In this document: positions 21,401 through 30,027 of the stretch, piece after piece | How the letters are laid out: every line of letters begins with the position of its first letter | How positions within the stretch are numbered: position 1 is the stretch's first letter | NCBI GenBank assembly: GCA_002285055.1 | Contig: NQYJ01000001.1 | Coordinates: forward strand, 300,654 to 364,653 | DNA length: 64,000 nt | From: Candidatus Izimoplasma sp. ZiA1 | GTDB taxonomy: Bacteria; Bacillota_I; Bacilli_A; Izemoplasmatales; Izemoplasmataceae | Direction: 5' to 3' | The notes under the pieces: generated by a model | What the model was told of the DNA's origin: nothing | The model's database searches: none | Seen by the model: only the letters and a program-made list of their open reading frames with translations | Position numbers and translations under genes: made by a program

Positions 21401-22413
21401 GTTATGATGATAGTTTAAGTAATGGTGTAGTAATTTTAAGAAGCTCACAAAATAATGTGGGAATAAGTACATTAGCTTCTGATTTAACATTTAGTGGTTC
21501 AATAAGCGCTAATATTAATATTGATGTTAATGAAAACACTGTCTATAATATCAACTCAAGAAATATAACTACTACAAATGCAGTACTAAAAACAAAATTT
21601 GATTTGAATTATGTTGGTAATTTCTCACTAAATCTTGTGGTTAACAATGTTACAACATTAAACTTATCTCCAAGTAACACTATAAATAACAGTTTTGATA
21701 ACTTAAATGTTAGTGGTACAGTTGATAACTTTAATTTAGATGCAAGTTTTGGTGGTTCTAATTTTGTGTTTGATAGTTTAGTAGTAAACACACTATTAAA
21801 TATTACTGGTAGCGACTATTTTGATGTATCATTTATGACAGCATCACTATTAACTAGTGTTGATACGTTAAATATTCAAACTCTTGATCAAGGCAGTATA
21901 AATACAATTGTTGAAACATTAAGAGATACATTAATTACTCTTGATAGTAATATAAGTGAAGCAGAATTTAGAAATGCATACTATTTAGAAGAAAAGCTTG
22001 AATTATCAACTCAAGAAAGTGTTGATAATCTTAGATACGACTCTTTATTTAATAGTGAGGTTAATGATATTTTATTAAATATCTTTAGAGTAACAGAATC
22101 ATTTGATGGTATCACAGATATTGATTTGATTTTGGAAATAGAAAATAATAACTATCAAACAATGCAGGAATACTTTGCTGCATACTTGCTTAATGTAGGA
22201 AAATCAGAAGATGACTTAATATTAGAGTTTAACGAAGATTATGTTCTTGATATTAAAGCAAATATTACAACTGCTTTAAGCAATCCAAACATAGTTATTG
22301 ATACTGATAGTATTAGCGCAGCTGTTCTTTTACAAATTGAGACAGAAGCAAATCAGTTTGCTGATGACTTTATGTCAGCTATTGGATTTACAATTGTAGG
22401 AGGTGTTAGCTAA
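15493..22413 (+). CDS. Giant leucine-rich-repeat / Asn-rich solenoid lipoprotein
   Basis: A 2306-residue surface lipoprotein. The signal peptide ends in L-L-S-G-C with the lipidated Cys at 22. Residues about 70-450 hold roughly 16 internalin-like leucine-rich repeats of 21-23 residues (L-x-x-L-x-L-x-x-N-x-I-x-x-I). From about 460 to 1175 the repeats change: an N-S-F-N or D-S-F-N motif recurs more than ten times at irregular spacing. From about 1175 to 2130 it becomes an Asn/Ser/Thr/Leu/Ile-rich solenoid with short hydrophobic strands every 9-12 residues. The last 170 residues are acidic and probably helical, ending in a hydrophobic G-F-T-I-V-G-G-V-S. There is no sortase signal. The start abuts the preceding stop, with GAGGTGG inside that gene. 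It is likely an adhesin or ligand-binding partner of the four ABC proteins; this is inferred from operon order only. Confidence 0.85.
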   Translation: MKTKTLVFFTILFTSIILLSGCSKSVENEHLPEYCQSYSGFMSTASKDLYDLLEDVNRSNYLSVISQIELEFEVDDPTKEIDLDGLQCFQNLTSLSLTGQSFKDISEISALKNIQKISLVDTHVVSIDSFKNLSKVNELTISNTKTLQSVTGVEEMTKLEYLDLSDNGIVNVEDLDQLVNLKELRLNNNEMISFPSISNLIYLETLILDDNNIVSLSNDLSGLIGLKTFSAKNNKIVEISALDTLTSLELLDLSNNNLGAVGDEISPDFSSLSSAPNLRELYLNDNNLTSIGGLSDKNLPLKILHLQNNEISDISPISGFTNLEELVLFNNLIDDITEISGMTSLVEINLSDNLIVDFEGLLQIPNIEFVNLSNNLVEEIPDITQWAHIVSINLDSNHLKDTSLVKGSLTLEELILTNNGLESLKGISDLPELRTLLLNRDTDALDFEIEDRPNAINVIHDSFNNLPNLNMVSDDNEFRFNFDITYGTEITITSSFNDISSIAKIDFSGLDIDSIDDASINLDNLVILDVSDNNISDISFVLGNPKLVALRISNNPINNLNVISGVTTTDLDLLEQIEANGITGNNDLDGAFNDLGNLTLIALADTNIISINDSFNNLDQLVTLNMGSGTVKSIVNSFNYLFATSTIENVIHFDGGQIERIENSFNGGLKDSTVYGFYHELSVLDQLPLITETVILDSFNNISVEGIAGIKIKNSLFKTVTNSFNGVVTDLFELDNNGIETITLSFVDAEISGVLNMRNNKIGDGSTLGLISSVFELDLSQNQLTSVTFIDGISDLVSLNIDSQKNEFDVSTLNEIVGINNMTTLNEVSFGNNNISLINGFKGIGITSFAMPYDTEQVNTFTINSGSFTGTSLTNLDLGDNLFLDVAFLNNLIGLQTLDINFDDDFSLFSDLPFESSLTSLIITSVDTNLDFSELDDYLLLTTLEVNSSITVLNNFNVSNVTNLTIANIANIITIENSFNNYSNVSGDMLSGFSSLANIVNSFDAVTTEVFEISEVINVTNSFNFAKTIEIDSPIGTSFIIDALSFDNIDSIFFTNAEYGNYAFLNSYTSLDNINIDSLKDNFIGLNNSSVDRITIKGLDESISEINYLANTNSSLLLASLKLTNTIIDTNSLNIYASLPNSDVTITTIKPVLNLSGIARDIIIDSNVVTTINNFNGTSSLYNVSNLAANNITIVSDVFSDYLASGNVLELDITSISNDLTVDNNSIANLTVSNDSLVTLDIDILGTIEINSLTTTLSGLINSNIAILNTSALADITLNSPIVSNLTVNSSLVNDINITNANIDNMYLDITETNIDFIGNVDNLYLNANNINDLTFLGSSTGSNLTLNTSNNQTLNYEVVANVAIINGLNIPNMVNKVALSDINDFDLSLTNLGSLAMGNSNITNLTLNSTKLSNTISGTNVGTVELTNNIATDYDIQINNGDFTLNTVQTNLDLLLKVDQFNLISGVLQTLLLDNNSVINTANLGSIASNTLTFNDGTINNLLFSTSSSALTISGSNLNSVSIGGNALTSITANLPGSILNINNTNTSPFNGDIIVEALDIDSSYSSITLQNSSVIPDITLQSPNLSSVILGTMVVNSLDIDNSSESLDITSNNLNSLSLTSSPVIGMTMSTPDLLDMTFQTTNSGILNISTTAKHVDINALNKSSITLDIDPTIVGVGNNTLKLRNSGNVDLTTSVTGLDVDGSNNVLEINGANLSSLNFVATSNINSLIINNTTLSNIDLNNASVSILNFEANTASFLAKLSGVNEVTVVSNVLNDFTIEDSNTLGTANINLTGLQTNLAYSGNVNNLVIGSSSLTTLNVNNSNIDNTILTTNNLNTINVTGGNIDDLTANTNNSTLNVSGPIRELTSTIGALGTLNFDTLETNVVVNGNIKTINVDAPNASLFITGSAEIFDITALSVDLTSTSVQPINIDNTSNNMIIDLSNATTLSIIGSVVNDIDITSPFLTSYDDSLSNGVVILRSSQNNVGISTLASDLTFSGSISANINIDVNENTVYNINSRNITTTNAVLKTKFDLNYVGNFSLNLVVNNVTTLNLSPSNTINNSFDNLNVSGTVDNFNLDASFGGSNFVFDSLVVNTLLNITGSDYFDVSFMTASLLTSVDTLNIQTLDQGSINTIVETLRDTLITLDSNISEAEFRNAYYLEEKLELSTQESVDNLRYDSLFNSEVNDILLNIFRVTESFDGITDIDLILEIENNNYQTMQEYFAAYLLNVGKSEDDLILEFNEDYVLDIKANITTALSNPNIVIDTDSISAAVLLQIETEANQFADDFMSAIGFTIVGGVS

Positions 22414-23258
22414 TGAGAAAATTCATGATTTTAACACTCTTTGTCCTCCTTCTTTCTGGTTGTACTATTTTAGAAAGAGGAAACTATGAGGAAAATAAAG
22501 AAGGATATGTCTTTAGTAATGGTTTAGTAACAACGTATCGTACAAATTTTGAAGGAAAACTAGAAGTATTCTTAATTGATCAAACTAACTCATTCTTTGA
22601 AGCAATAACAATTGCTGATATCGATTTAACTGAGTTAGATGATTTTAGTCTTGTAAATGAAACTGATTTAATTACATGTGGAGTTACTGAAGTAACAAGT
22701 ATGCCTAAGTTTATTAAAGTCGGCGATAAGTCATATGTTTATAATATTAGTAACAATGGTGACTGTAGTTACGATGAATATACTTTTCATGCTCTTGGAT
22801 ATACATCTTTAACTGAATACACTGTTTCTGAAGTAAGTCCGGTTGAAAATGATTATATAACATTGTTTAGGAATCCTGATTTTTATGTTAATCCCTTTGA
22901 CAATATTGTTTTTATTGAAAATATTGAATATAATGCTGGGCTGATAACTTGGGAAAAATCAATATTTTCTCCAGTACCAATGTCTATAAGACAAGAGGGA
23001 AATATGTTTAATGACAATCAAGAATTTTTTGATCAAATCAGAATTCTTGAGAACTATTTATTAGTTAATCAAAGTATTAACCTTTTAGTTCTAAAAACCG
23101 ATTATGATCCGCTTGTAGATAATACAATATGGAGCGAAGAAACGATTGAAAAACTAGGAAGAGATAATGATGTTATTAAAAAAGTAAAATTAGAGAACTG
23201 TGCTGATATATTAGAGATTATCACCGATACTTTAAGTAGATTGGGGATGTTTAACTAA
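22413..23258 (+). CDS. Lipoprotein of unknown function
   Basis: A 281-residue protein with a short signal peptide ending in the lipobox L-L-S-G-C (Cys 17). The mature part is acidic, predicted mostly beta-rich in its first 180 residues, with a T-C-G and N-G-D-C pair that could form a disulfide. I do not recognise the family. The ATG overlaps the giant LRR lipoprotein stop by one base (TAATG), and the next lipoprotein gene begins in the same way. The next gene has the same size and layout, so the two may be distant paralogues. Likely an accessory subunit of the ABC/LRR surface complex. Confidence 0.8.
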   Translation: MRKFMILTLFVLLLSGCTILERGNYEENKEGYVFSNGLVTTYRTNFEGKLEVFLIDQTNSFFEAITIADIDLTELDDFSLVNETDLITCGVTEVTSMPKFIKVGDKSYVYNISNNGDCSYDEYTFHALGYTSLTEYTVSEVSPVENDYITLFRNPDFYVNPFDNIVFIENIEYNAGLITWEKSIFSPVPMSIRQEGNMFNDNQEFFDQIRILENYLLVNQSINLLVLKTDYDPLVDNTIWSEETIEKLGRDNDVIKKVKLENCADILEIITDTLSRLGMFN

Positions 23259-24118
23259 TGAGAAGATTTAATATAGGTTTAGTGTTATTAGTAATTGTTT
23301 TACTAAGTGGATGTAAAAAAGCTGAAACTGCAAATAATTTTAAAACTAGAAAAGATGATTACTTTGTTAGTGAGGATAAGTCTGTCTTAATTCACTATAA
23401 AACAAATGAGTTTGGTGAGTTAGTACAAATTGATATTGATCGGTTATTAGAAATTGAAGAGATTATCTATTTTGATACTACTATTGATTTTGATATGGTA
23501 GTAGAGGGGTTTGCTGGAGATTTATTTATGCAGCCAAGAAGTACATGTGTTGATTATAATAATATTTTAGTACCAATAAATATTGAGGTTGGAAGCACCA
23601 GATATAAGTTTGATCGTACTGATTGTGAATATCAAGAGGTTAATCGTTATAACGAGGTTAAGACCGGTTCATATATTAGTAAGTTTAGGATTGAAGATAC
23701 AATTGATGTTTCAAAAACTACAAAAATATCAATAGTCTATTATGATCCGGATTCATTTGAAAAGTTTATTGAGGTAAAAAGTTTAATCAATTCAAGAAAG
23801 AGTATGGGAGTATTTGGAATTGAATTAAATGAAACTCGAGAGTTTTTAGTTGATGGAGAAAATAATTATTATTATGATATGAATCAGTTTGAACAGTTTC
23901 TTCTTAGTTTTCAGGAGTTAGAAGGTGCAGTAAATGCAATCTTAGGTGTACAAGATAGTGTTAATATTTTTGATTTTGATCAGTTACTAGAAGCATCTGA
24001 AGTTATTGAGGATTTTGAGGAGCTTTATGCTCAGGAAATAAATGCCGTTCAAGAGCTTTTTAATGAAGTTGGAGTAAATGTAGCTGTTATTGAGGAAACC
24101 AGTTCAGATGGAGAATAA
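23258..24118 (+). CDS. Lipoprotein of unknown function
   Basis: A 286-residue protein with signal peptide and lipobox L-L-S-G-C (Cys 19). The mature domain opens with a K-T-R-K-D-D-Y-F-V-S-E-D pattern that resembles the N-E-E-N-K-E-G-Y-V-F-S region of the preceding lipoprotein and again has a spaced Cys pair (near residues 93 and 125). The last 60 residues are acidic and probably helical. It overlaps the preceding stop by one base, and its 3' end overlaps the rimI start by 11 bases. Function unknown; context links it to the ABC/LRR operon. Confidence 0.8.
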   Translation: MRRFNIGLVLLVIVLLSGCKKAETANNFKTRKDDYFVSEDKSVLIHYKTNEFGELVQIDIDRLLEIEEIIYFDTTIDFDMVVEGFAGDLFMQPRSTCVDYNNILVPINIEVGSTRYKFDRTDCEYQEVNRYNEVKTGSYISKFRIEDTIDVSKTTKISIVYYDPDSFEKFIEVKSLINSRKSMGVFGIELNETREFLVDGENNYYYDMNQFEQFLLSFQELEGAVNAILGVQDSVNIFDFDQLLEASEVIEDFEELYAQEINAVQELFNEVGVNVAVIEETSSDGE

Positions 24119-24572
24119 TGTTAAGATAAAGATAAGAAAGATGGATATTAGTGATATTCCGTTTGTTTATGATAATGAGATAAAGATATTTGGTCGTAGT
24201 TTAGGTGAAAAAACATTATATAATGAAATCTTGTATAATGATTTAGCTCATTATTATCTAGCTGTTATTGACAATCAAAGAGCAGGTTATATTGGTAGTT
24301 GGTTTACTTTACCTAATGCTGAGATATTAAATGTTTTTGTCTTAGAACAATACCAAAAACGTGGAGTGGGTAATGCTTTACTTTGTAAAGTTATTGATTT
24401 ATGTAAAGAATTAGATATAATTTATTTATCCTTAGAGGTTAGAGAGTCTAATCTATCTGCGATAAATTTCTATAAAAAATTAGGTTTTAAGAGAGAAGCT
24501 ATTAGAAAAGGTTATTATGAAAACAAAGAAGATGCCCTATTAATGGTTTTAGATATTGGAGGTAAAAAATGA
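24108..24572 (+). CDS. rimI: RimI-type ribosomal protein S18 N-acetyltransferase
   Basis: A 154-residue GNAT acetyltransferase. The acetyl-CoA loop is [12 protein letters not shown], followed by the L-E-V-R-E-S-N motif that marks RimI, and I-N-F-Y-K-K-L-G-F near the end. RimI acetylates the N-terminal Ala of ribosomal protein S18. The ATG at 24108 has GAGGAA 12 bases upstream; an in-frame TTG at 24090 lies further upstream. The gene starts inside the last lipoprotein gene and ends in an ATGA overlap with tsaD, so it belongs to the tsaE-tsaB-rimI-tsaD cluster of Firmicutes, here split by the ABC/LRR operon. Confidence 0.9.
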   Translation: MENNVKIKIRKMDISDIPFVYDNEIKIFGRSLGEKTLYNEILYNDLAHYYLAVIDNQRAGYIGSWFTLPNAEILNVFVLEQYQKRGVGNALLCKVIDLCKELDIIYLSLEVRESNLSAINFYKKLGFKREAIRKGYYENKEDALLMVLDIGGKK

Positions 24573-25561
24573 TAGTTTTAAGTGTTGAAAGTAGTTGTGA
24601 TGAAACTAGCGTAAGTTTAATAAGAGATGGAAAAGAGATATTAAGTAATGTTGTTTTATCACAAATTGATATTCATAAAGAATATGGTGGTGTAGTACCT
24701 GAGATAGCTAGTAGAGAACATATTAAAGGAATTACATATGTTTTTGAAGAAGCTATAAGTAAAGCTGATATTGAAGTTAAAGATATTAATTTAGTGGCGG
24801 TAACTAAAGGTCCTGGGTTGATAGGAAGTTTGTTGATTGGGGTAAATGCTGCTAAAGCATTTGCATACTTAAACAATATAGATATTATTGGAGTTCATCA
24901 TATTGCAGGGCACATTTATGCTAATCAAATTAGTGAGGATTTAGTGTTTCCGCTTGTTTGTTTAGTTGTATCAGGTGGACATACTGAGTTAATTCTAATG
25001 AAAGAACACTATGATTTTAATAAACTAGGAGAAACTAGTGATGATGCAGTTGGTGAGGCTTATGATAAAGTAGCTAGAACAATTGGACTTGGTTATCCTG
25101 GTGGACCAATAGTTGATAAATTGGCTTTTTTAGGGAAAGCAAACTATAAAATGCCAGATTTAAAGAATATTCCTGGTTATGGTTTTAGTTTTTCAGGAAT
25201 TAAGTCGCATGTTATTAACTTAGTTCATAATGCTGAACAAAGAAAAGAAGAAATTAATAAAGAAGATTTATGTGCTAGTTTTCAAAATGCGGTTACAGAT
25301 GTTCTTGTTTATAAAAGTAAAAAAGCAATAAAGGAATATGGAGCTAAGATGTTTATGATTGCAGGAGGAGTTGCTGCAAATAAAGGTTTAAGAGCTAAAA
25401 TAAAGGATGAAATAACTGATGTAAAAATTGTTGTTCCAGAATTTAAGTACTGTACTGATAATGCTGCTATGATTGGTGTAGCGGGATATTATCAATACTT
25501 AAAGTATAAGCAAAAAGATGATATGAAATTAAATGGTAGTAGTCGTCTTAATTTAGAGTAG
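24569..25561 (+). CDS. tsaD: tRNA N6-adenosine threonylcarbamoyltransferase TsaD
   Basis: A 330-residue catalytic subunit of the t6A synthase, which transfers the threonylcarbamoyl group to A37 of tRNA. Seen: [10 protein letters not shown] at residues 5-14, the metal-binding H-H-I-A-G-H with His 111 and 115, [17 protein letters not shown] and the C-terminal D-N-A-A-M-I-G. The length is normal for the family. It is translationally coupled to rimI and, through it, to the lipoprotein genes upstream. I see no terminator right after it. Because TsaD is generally essential, promoters upstream in the operon must be active, or a promoter inside the lipoprotein genes must serve it. Confidence 0.96.
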   Translation: MIVLSVESSCDETSVSLIRDGKEILSNVVLSQIDIHKEYGGVVPEIASREHIKGITYVFEEAISKADIEVKDINLVAVTKGPGLIGSLLIGVNAAKAFAYLNNIDIIGVHHIAGHIYANQISEDLVFPLVCLVVSGGHTELILMKEHYDFNKLGETSDDAVGEAYDKVARTIGLGYPGGPIVDKLAFLGKANYKMPDLKNIPGYGFSFSGIKSHVINLVHNAEQRKEEINKEDLCASFQNAVTDVLVYKSKKAIKEYGAKMFMIAGGVAANKGLRAKIKDEITDVKIVVPEFKYCTDNAAMIGVAGYYQYLKYKQKDDMKLNGSSRLNLE

Positions 25562-25664
25562 AAAATATGTTTTTTTTCATAAGATATAAAAATCAAATTC
25601 ATAAAATATCCACACCTTTTCATTATACTAAGGGTGTATCGTAGATTTGAATGGAGGAATAATT

Positions 25665-27536
25665 ATGAAAAAATTAATCATGGTAATAATGATTCCCGTA
25701 TTTGTAATATTGGGAACACCAGCTTTATTAGCAGCAATCATTTATGATGGTTCAGGCGAAAATAATATGCCTGTTCATTTATATACTGAAGATGCTAACG
25801 CAGAACAAATGTTATTAACTGAATTAAGAGACTCAATTGATGATGTAAAAGATGGAATTACACAAGACATGGAGTTTCAATTACATGAAGATATAATTAA
25901 TACGGCAATTTTCCAAGGAATTAGAGAAGAAAATGCGGATTATATGCCAACAGACACTTGTGATAATGATGCTTGTAACTATATAGTTGCAGAACCAGTT
26001 CCTATAGAAGGATTTGAAATAAATCTTAGAGTAGTTGGAGCTTGGGTTAATTTTGAACAAGACAAGTTTATTTTTAGTGTATTTTTAGAAGTTCAATTAG
26101 ATGATGGATTTACTTATCGTACAGTTGTTGAAACTCATTTCAAACTTGATGATAAAATTGATCGTTATGAAATCGAATTTGATAAAGTACAACTTGGTAA
26201 TTTACCAATTCCTAAATCACTTATTACTAGTATCTTTGATTTAATCACAAAACAGTTCCCAGAAGTGAACTTAGATGATCAAGAAGATAAAGTACCTTTA
26301 GGTGAATTAGATATCGCAAATATGTCTTATACTTTATTAAAAGCTGACATATTAGATAAATTAGAAGAAGAGCAAGCACAAAACCCTGATGGTGATGACA
26401 CTATGGGATTAGCTTTTGCTTCACAAGTACTATCAATAATTTTTGATAATGGCTTAGTTGAATTTGAAGCGGTAGATAATGAATTTGTGTTAACTGCAGG
26501 CGTTTCTAAGTTTAGAAGTGATGACACTTCAGATATCCCAGCATATTTATATGAAATGCACGATGAAAATGGATTTAATCCAGATTTATTTGATCCTGAA
26601 GAATATTTAAAAAATCAATTCACTTCATTTGTATTCACAAGCGCTTTAACAGATGAACCTTTTAGAATCAATGAAAGATTATTCAATAAAATGATTTATC
26701 ATGGTGCAAATGGATTTAAAAGTGCAAGAACTACTCAAACATTAAAAATTTCTGAAACTGAAAGTGAAGAAATCAGTGTTGGTTTAGAAGCATTATGGTT
26801 TGAAATTGATGATGATGGAATCTTAGTAAATGCATTATTTGAAATTGCAGGAATTAAGTCTTTATTCACAATTACAGCTGATGAAATTTCAGATGCAGCA
26901 AACGTAACAGAATTAATCTTTGAGTTTACTGAGATTAACTTTGGTAAAGATTTAGGCGAAGTACCTGATAATTATTTAAGTGTTGTTGATTTAGATGTAT
27001 TTAAACAACTATTTAAAGAATTAGATGATTTCCCAATTGGAACATTTAATGATGATGGTAATTTAGTTATTACAACAGCAAAATTAACTGAATTATTAAG
27101 TGAAGGTACACAAGAAGGAACAATCGTTATTGATAGTTTAAATACAACTTTAGACGCTATCTTAATCGGTGTTGCTCCAGACCCTGCTAACCAAACTTTA
27201 GTTGATGCATTAGACGCATTTAAGGATGAAATCTCTACAGTTATTCAATCAGAAGAATTATTAGCTGGTATTGATGGTGTCTTAGATAATGAAACTCCTG
27301 GTGTTGAACAAGATGTATATAACAGTGTTGTTGATATCCAAGCTGCCTTAGCAGATCCAAGTGATGATAACACAGTTACTGGTGATGATATTGAAGCATT
27401 ATTCGAAAGTGTTTCTGCACTTGATGAAGATACTCAACAAGCATTCTTCGATCAGTTTGAAGCATTAATCGATCCTGAAACATTTACAGATTACGAAGAT
27501 TTATTTACTAATCCAGATACTACAACAACTCCATAA
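25665..27536 (+). CDS. Secreted or membrane-anchored acidic protein, unknown family
   Basis: A 623-residue protein. A Lys-Lys start and a hydrophobic stretch (residues 4-29, without a lipobox) suggest an uncleaved anchor or signal peptide. The rest is strongly acidic. Around residue 190 there is a pattern L-G-N-L-P-I-P-K-S-L, and a similar beta-rich section recurs near 430. This faintly recalls the YpmS/DUF2140 layout, but I would not assign it. The C-terminal 150 residues are Asp/Thr-rich and end in T-T-T-T-P. The start is set by GGAGGA at 25653-25658; a TATACT at 25624-25629 may be its -10. A clear terminator follows. First gene of a four-gene envelope cluster. Confidence 0.75.
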   Translation: MKKLIMVIMIPVFVILGTPALLAAIIYDGSGENNMPVHLYTEDANAEQMLLTELRDSIDDVKDGITQDMEFQLHEDIINTAIFQGIREENADYMPTDTCDNDACNYIVAEPVPIEGFEINLRVVGAWVNFEQDKFIFSVFLEVQLDDGFTYRTVVETHFKLDDKIDRYEIEFDKVQLGNLPIPKSLITSIFDLITKQFPEVNLDDQEDKVPLGELDIANMSYTLLKADILDKLEEEQAQNPDGDDTMGLAFASQVLSIIFDNGLVEFEAVDNEFVLTAGVSKFRSDDTSDIPAYLYEMHDENGFNPDLFDPEEYLKNQFTSFVFTSALTDEPFRINERLFNKMIYHGANGFKSARTTQTLKISETESEEISVGLEALWFEIDDDGILVNALFEIAGIKSLFTITADEISDAANVTELIFEFTEINFGKDLGEVPDNYLSVVDLDVFKQLFKELDDFPIGTFNDDGNLVITTAKLTELLSEGTQEGTIVIDSLNTTLDAILIGVAPDPANQTLVDALDAFKDEISTVIQSEELLAGIDGVLDNETPGVEQDVYNSVVDIQAALADPSDDNTVTGDDIEALFESVSALDEDTQQAFFDQFEALIDPETFTDYEDLFTNPDTTTTP

Positions 27537-27558
27537 AAAATTACAATTGACTAATATA

Positions 27559-27586
27559 TGAAAAACCCTTCTTAAAGGGTTTTTCT
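27559..27586 (+). terminator. Intrinsic terminator
   Basis: AAAAACCCTT (27561-27570) pairs with AAGGGTTTTT (27575-27584) around a four-base loop. Confidence 0.85.
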
Positions 27587-27613
27587 AAAAGTAGTATGAG
27601 AGAGGAGAATATT

Positions 27614-30016
27614 ATGTTTCCAGAGATAAAATTTGACTTTCAATTTGATGTTTTATTAATCCTCATATTTCTCTCGTATGTTATATATGGATATTTTTCG
27701 GGAGGACATAAACAAATAAGGTTATCAATTAACCTTATTTTGCCTTTCGTTATAATTTATTATATGGGTCGCTATATCACGGGATATCTTTATATCCCTC
27801 TTAGCGGCACTTTTGTTTTTGAATTTATTGATAAATACTTAGGTTTGATGAAAAATTCAATTGGTATGATGTTGGCATATATTTTTACATATGTATTAAT
27901 ATTTGTAGGTATTTTTGTAATATCAATTTTTGCTAGAAAATATGTTCTTAATGAGAACATGAGAGCAAAGCTTGGTAAAAAGAATAACTACTTAGGAGCA
28001 ATTTTTGCTCTAATTAATGGTTATGTATTAATTTATTTCATTATTTTGCCAGTTTTTTCTTTGAATATAGTTGGTGTTAATGCCCATGTTACTAATTTTG
28101 TATTAGAACATCCTCCACCTTTTTCAAGGATAGCAAGAACAGCAGAAAAAGCAGTTCCAATGAAAGATTTAGCAGATAAGGCTCAGAAATTCCAAGATTT
28201 AATGAGCGTTGAAGGTTTAGAAGAATACTATAACGATGCGATTTACAGTTACCAGTTACAATATATTGGTGAAGGTTCTTTTGAAAACGACTTTATGGTT
28301 GATGTTTATACTAACTTAAGTATTGAAGCTAAAACATTTATCAATACTCAATATGAAGATTACTTTAGCACACCACTAGTTGGGAATAGTTATACAGGGA
28401 TATCTAGAGTGTTACTACTTACTTATAATGATTCAACAGTTATAAAAGAGTTGTACCGTATTGAAAAAGAGTTTACAGATAATTTAGAAGATAATTTAGA
28501 TATAATTAGTGATTTTGAGAAGATTTATGCAACATATGAAAAAAACCTATTAAAATATGAAAGTGATTTATTAAGTTATCAAGAAGCATTAACTAAATTT
28601 AATGAAGACACAGTATTATTTGCACAATTAACTAGTGAATATAATGATGCAAAAGCTACTTATGATCTTGCTAAGGCAGAATATGATTCAAACTTAGAAG
28701 TCTTTTTAGATAGTGCATTGTTATTTACTACAAACAAAATTGAAACACTACTCGCAGGTTCTGCTTTTACTACTACATTTGATTTAAATAGACCGGCAAT
28801 GGTCTTACTTGAACCGGATATAGTTTCAATGGAAGACCCTGGGACTTTTGATACTACCTTTAGTGGTACTGAGCCAGTTGAACCAGTTAAAACACAAGTT
28901 ATAATCGACGCAGAAACTTATGTAGCACCATATACAGAAAAAATAAACGTTTTAAGTGATATTAGAAGTTATGATACTTTATTCTCAGATCATGAAGGAA
29001 TTATTGTTTGGTATGTAGATGAGTTAAATTCAGTAATAACAGCTAGTGACTCAGGTAATTTAGCAGAAACAATCAATAGTTTTAAAAACAATTATGACGC
29101 AATTATTGCGAAAACAAATGATAAAGAACTTAAAGATAAACTCTATTTAGCACAAATGAGTATAAGAAGTTATGATGTCTTTAACTTATGGCTAGAATGC
29201 ACATTAGACAAAGTTGATACAAGTAATTTAGATGACTTAAGTGATCCAAGTGAACGCTGTGGTGATTTTGATTTAAATGATGTTAGTAGTTATGATTTTG
29301 TATCAAATGCTTTATCAATAAGTACAACATTATTAAAAGGTGATAATATCACCTGGGTTATTGTTCAATATAAACATGATTATGAAGCTGGAATATTTAC
29401 TGAGTATTTTAGTGATTTCCCTGAAGTAATGGATATATTAGCATCTACAAAAGAATTAGTAGATGAATATGATAAGTACTACAAAGATATTGCCTCTAGT
29501 TTAGAGGGAGATATCAGTATGGTCTTTAAAATTGGTATTAGTGTTATGAAATACAATCTAGATGCAAAAGAAACTCTAGAGAATACACCAATTCTTTCAG
29601 CAGTCTTTAACGACGCTTCAAGAATGTGTACTTCTTCAAGTCCTAGTCCAATAAACACAAGAATAAGAGTTTGTGAAAAAGGCCCTACTTATTTAGTAGG
29701 AGAGGTTATCTTTAAAGCTTACTTATTAGTTGATAATAATAATGAACCAATTATATATGATTCTGAAAAAATGGTTGAGTTCTTAGAACAATTAAACGAG
29801 GATGTTAAAAATAATGTAATAACTAAAGAAGTAATCACATCTTTAGGAAATCAATTAGCATTTCATGTGATTGATGAGACAACAAATTACACGCTCTTAG
29901 AGCAAATGTATGATGATGGACAAATATCAATAGAGGCAATGAGAATCCTCTCTAGCCCTGATTATGAGCTATTTAGTGATGAATTTAGAGCCAGAGTGAG
30001 AAGTTTAATTAGATAG
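27614..30016 (+). CDS. CvpA-like membrane protein with long coiled-coil extracellular or cytoplasmic domain
   Basis: An 800-residue protein. Four membrane segments lie in the first 155 residues, with the spacing and the G-Y-F-S-G-G-x-K-Q turn after the first helix seen in CvpA/colicin V production family proteins. A long non-membrane region follows. It contains heptad-like coiled coil around residues 285-370 (repeated Y-E-x-x-L-L and Y-D-x-A-K-A-x-Y), a Pro-rich patch near 420, and three or more Cys in the last third. CvpA proteins usually stop after the helices, so the 640-residue extension is unusual. AGGAG at 27603-27607 selects the ATG at 27614. The next gene follows after 11 bases. Confidence 0.7.
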   Translation: MFPEIKFDFQFDVLLILIFLSYVIYGYFSGGHKQIRLSINLILPFVIIYYMGRYITGYLYIPLSGTFVFEFIDKYLGLMKNSIGMMLAYIFTYVLIFVGIFVISIFARKYVLNENMRAKLGKKNNYLGAIFALINGYVLIYFIILPVFSLNIVGVNAHVTNFVLEHPPPFSRIARTAEKAVPMKDLADKAQKFQDLMSVEGLEEYYNDAIYSYQLQYIGEGSFENDFMVDVYTNLSIEAKTFINTQYEDYFSTPLVGNSYTGISRVLLLTYNDSTVIKELYRIEKEFTDNLEDNLDIISDFEKIYATYEKNLLKYESDLLSYQEALTKFNEDTVLFAQLTSEYNDAKATYDLAKAEYDSNLEVFLDSALLFTTNKIETLLAGSAFTTTFDLNRPAMVLLEPDIVSMEDPGTFDTTFSGTEPVEPVKTQVIIDAETYVAPYTEKINVLSDIRSYDTLFSDHEGIIVWYVDELNSVITASDSGNLAETINSFKNNYDAIIAKTNDKELKDKLYLAQMSIRSYDVFNLWLECTLDKVDTSNLDDLSDPSERCGDFDLNDVSSYDFVSNALSISTTLLKGDNITWVIVQYKHDYEAGIFTEYFSDFPEVMDILASTKELVDEYDKYYKDIASSLEGDISMVFKIGISVMKYNLDAKETLENTPILSAVFNDASRMCTSSSPSPINTRIRVCEKGPTYLVGEVIFKAYLLVDNNNEPIIYDSEKMVEFLEQLNEDVKNNVITKEVITSLGNQLAFHVIDETTNYTLLEQMYDDGQISIEAMRILSSPDYELFSDEFRARVRSLIR

Positions 30017-30027
30017 GAGGTTATTGT

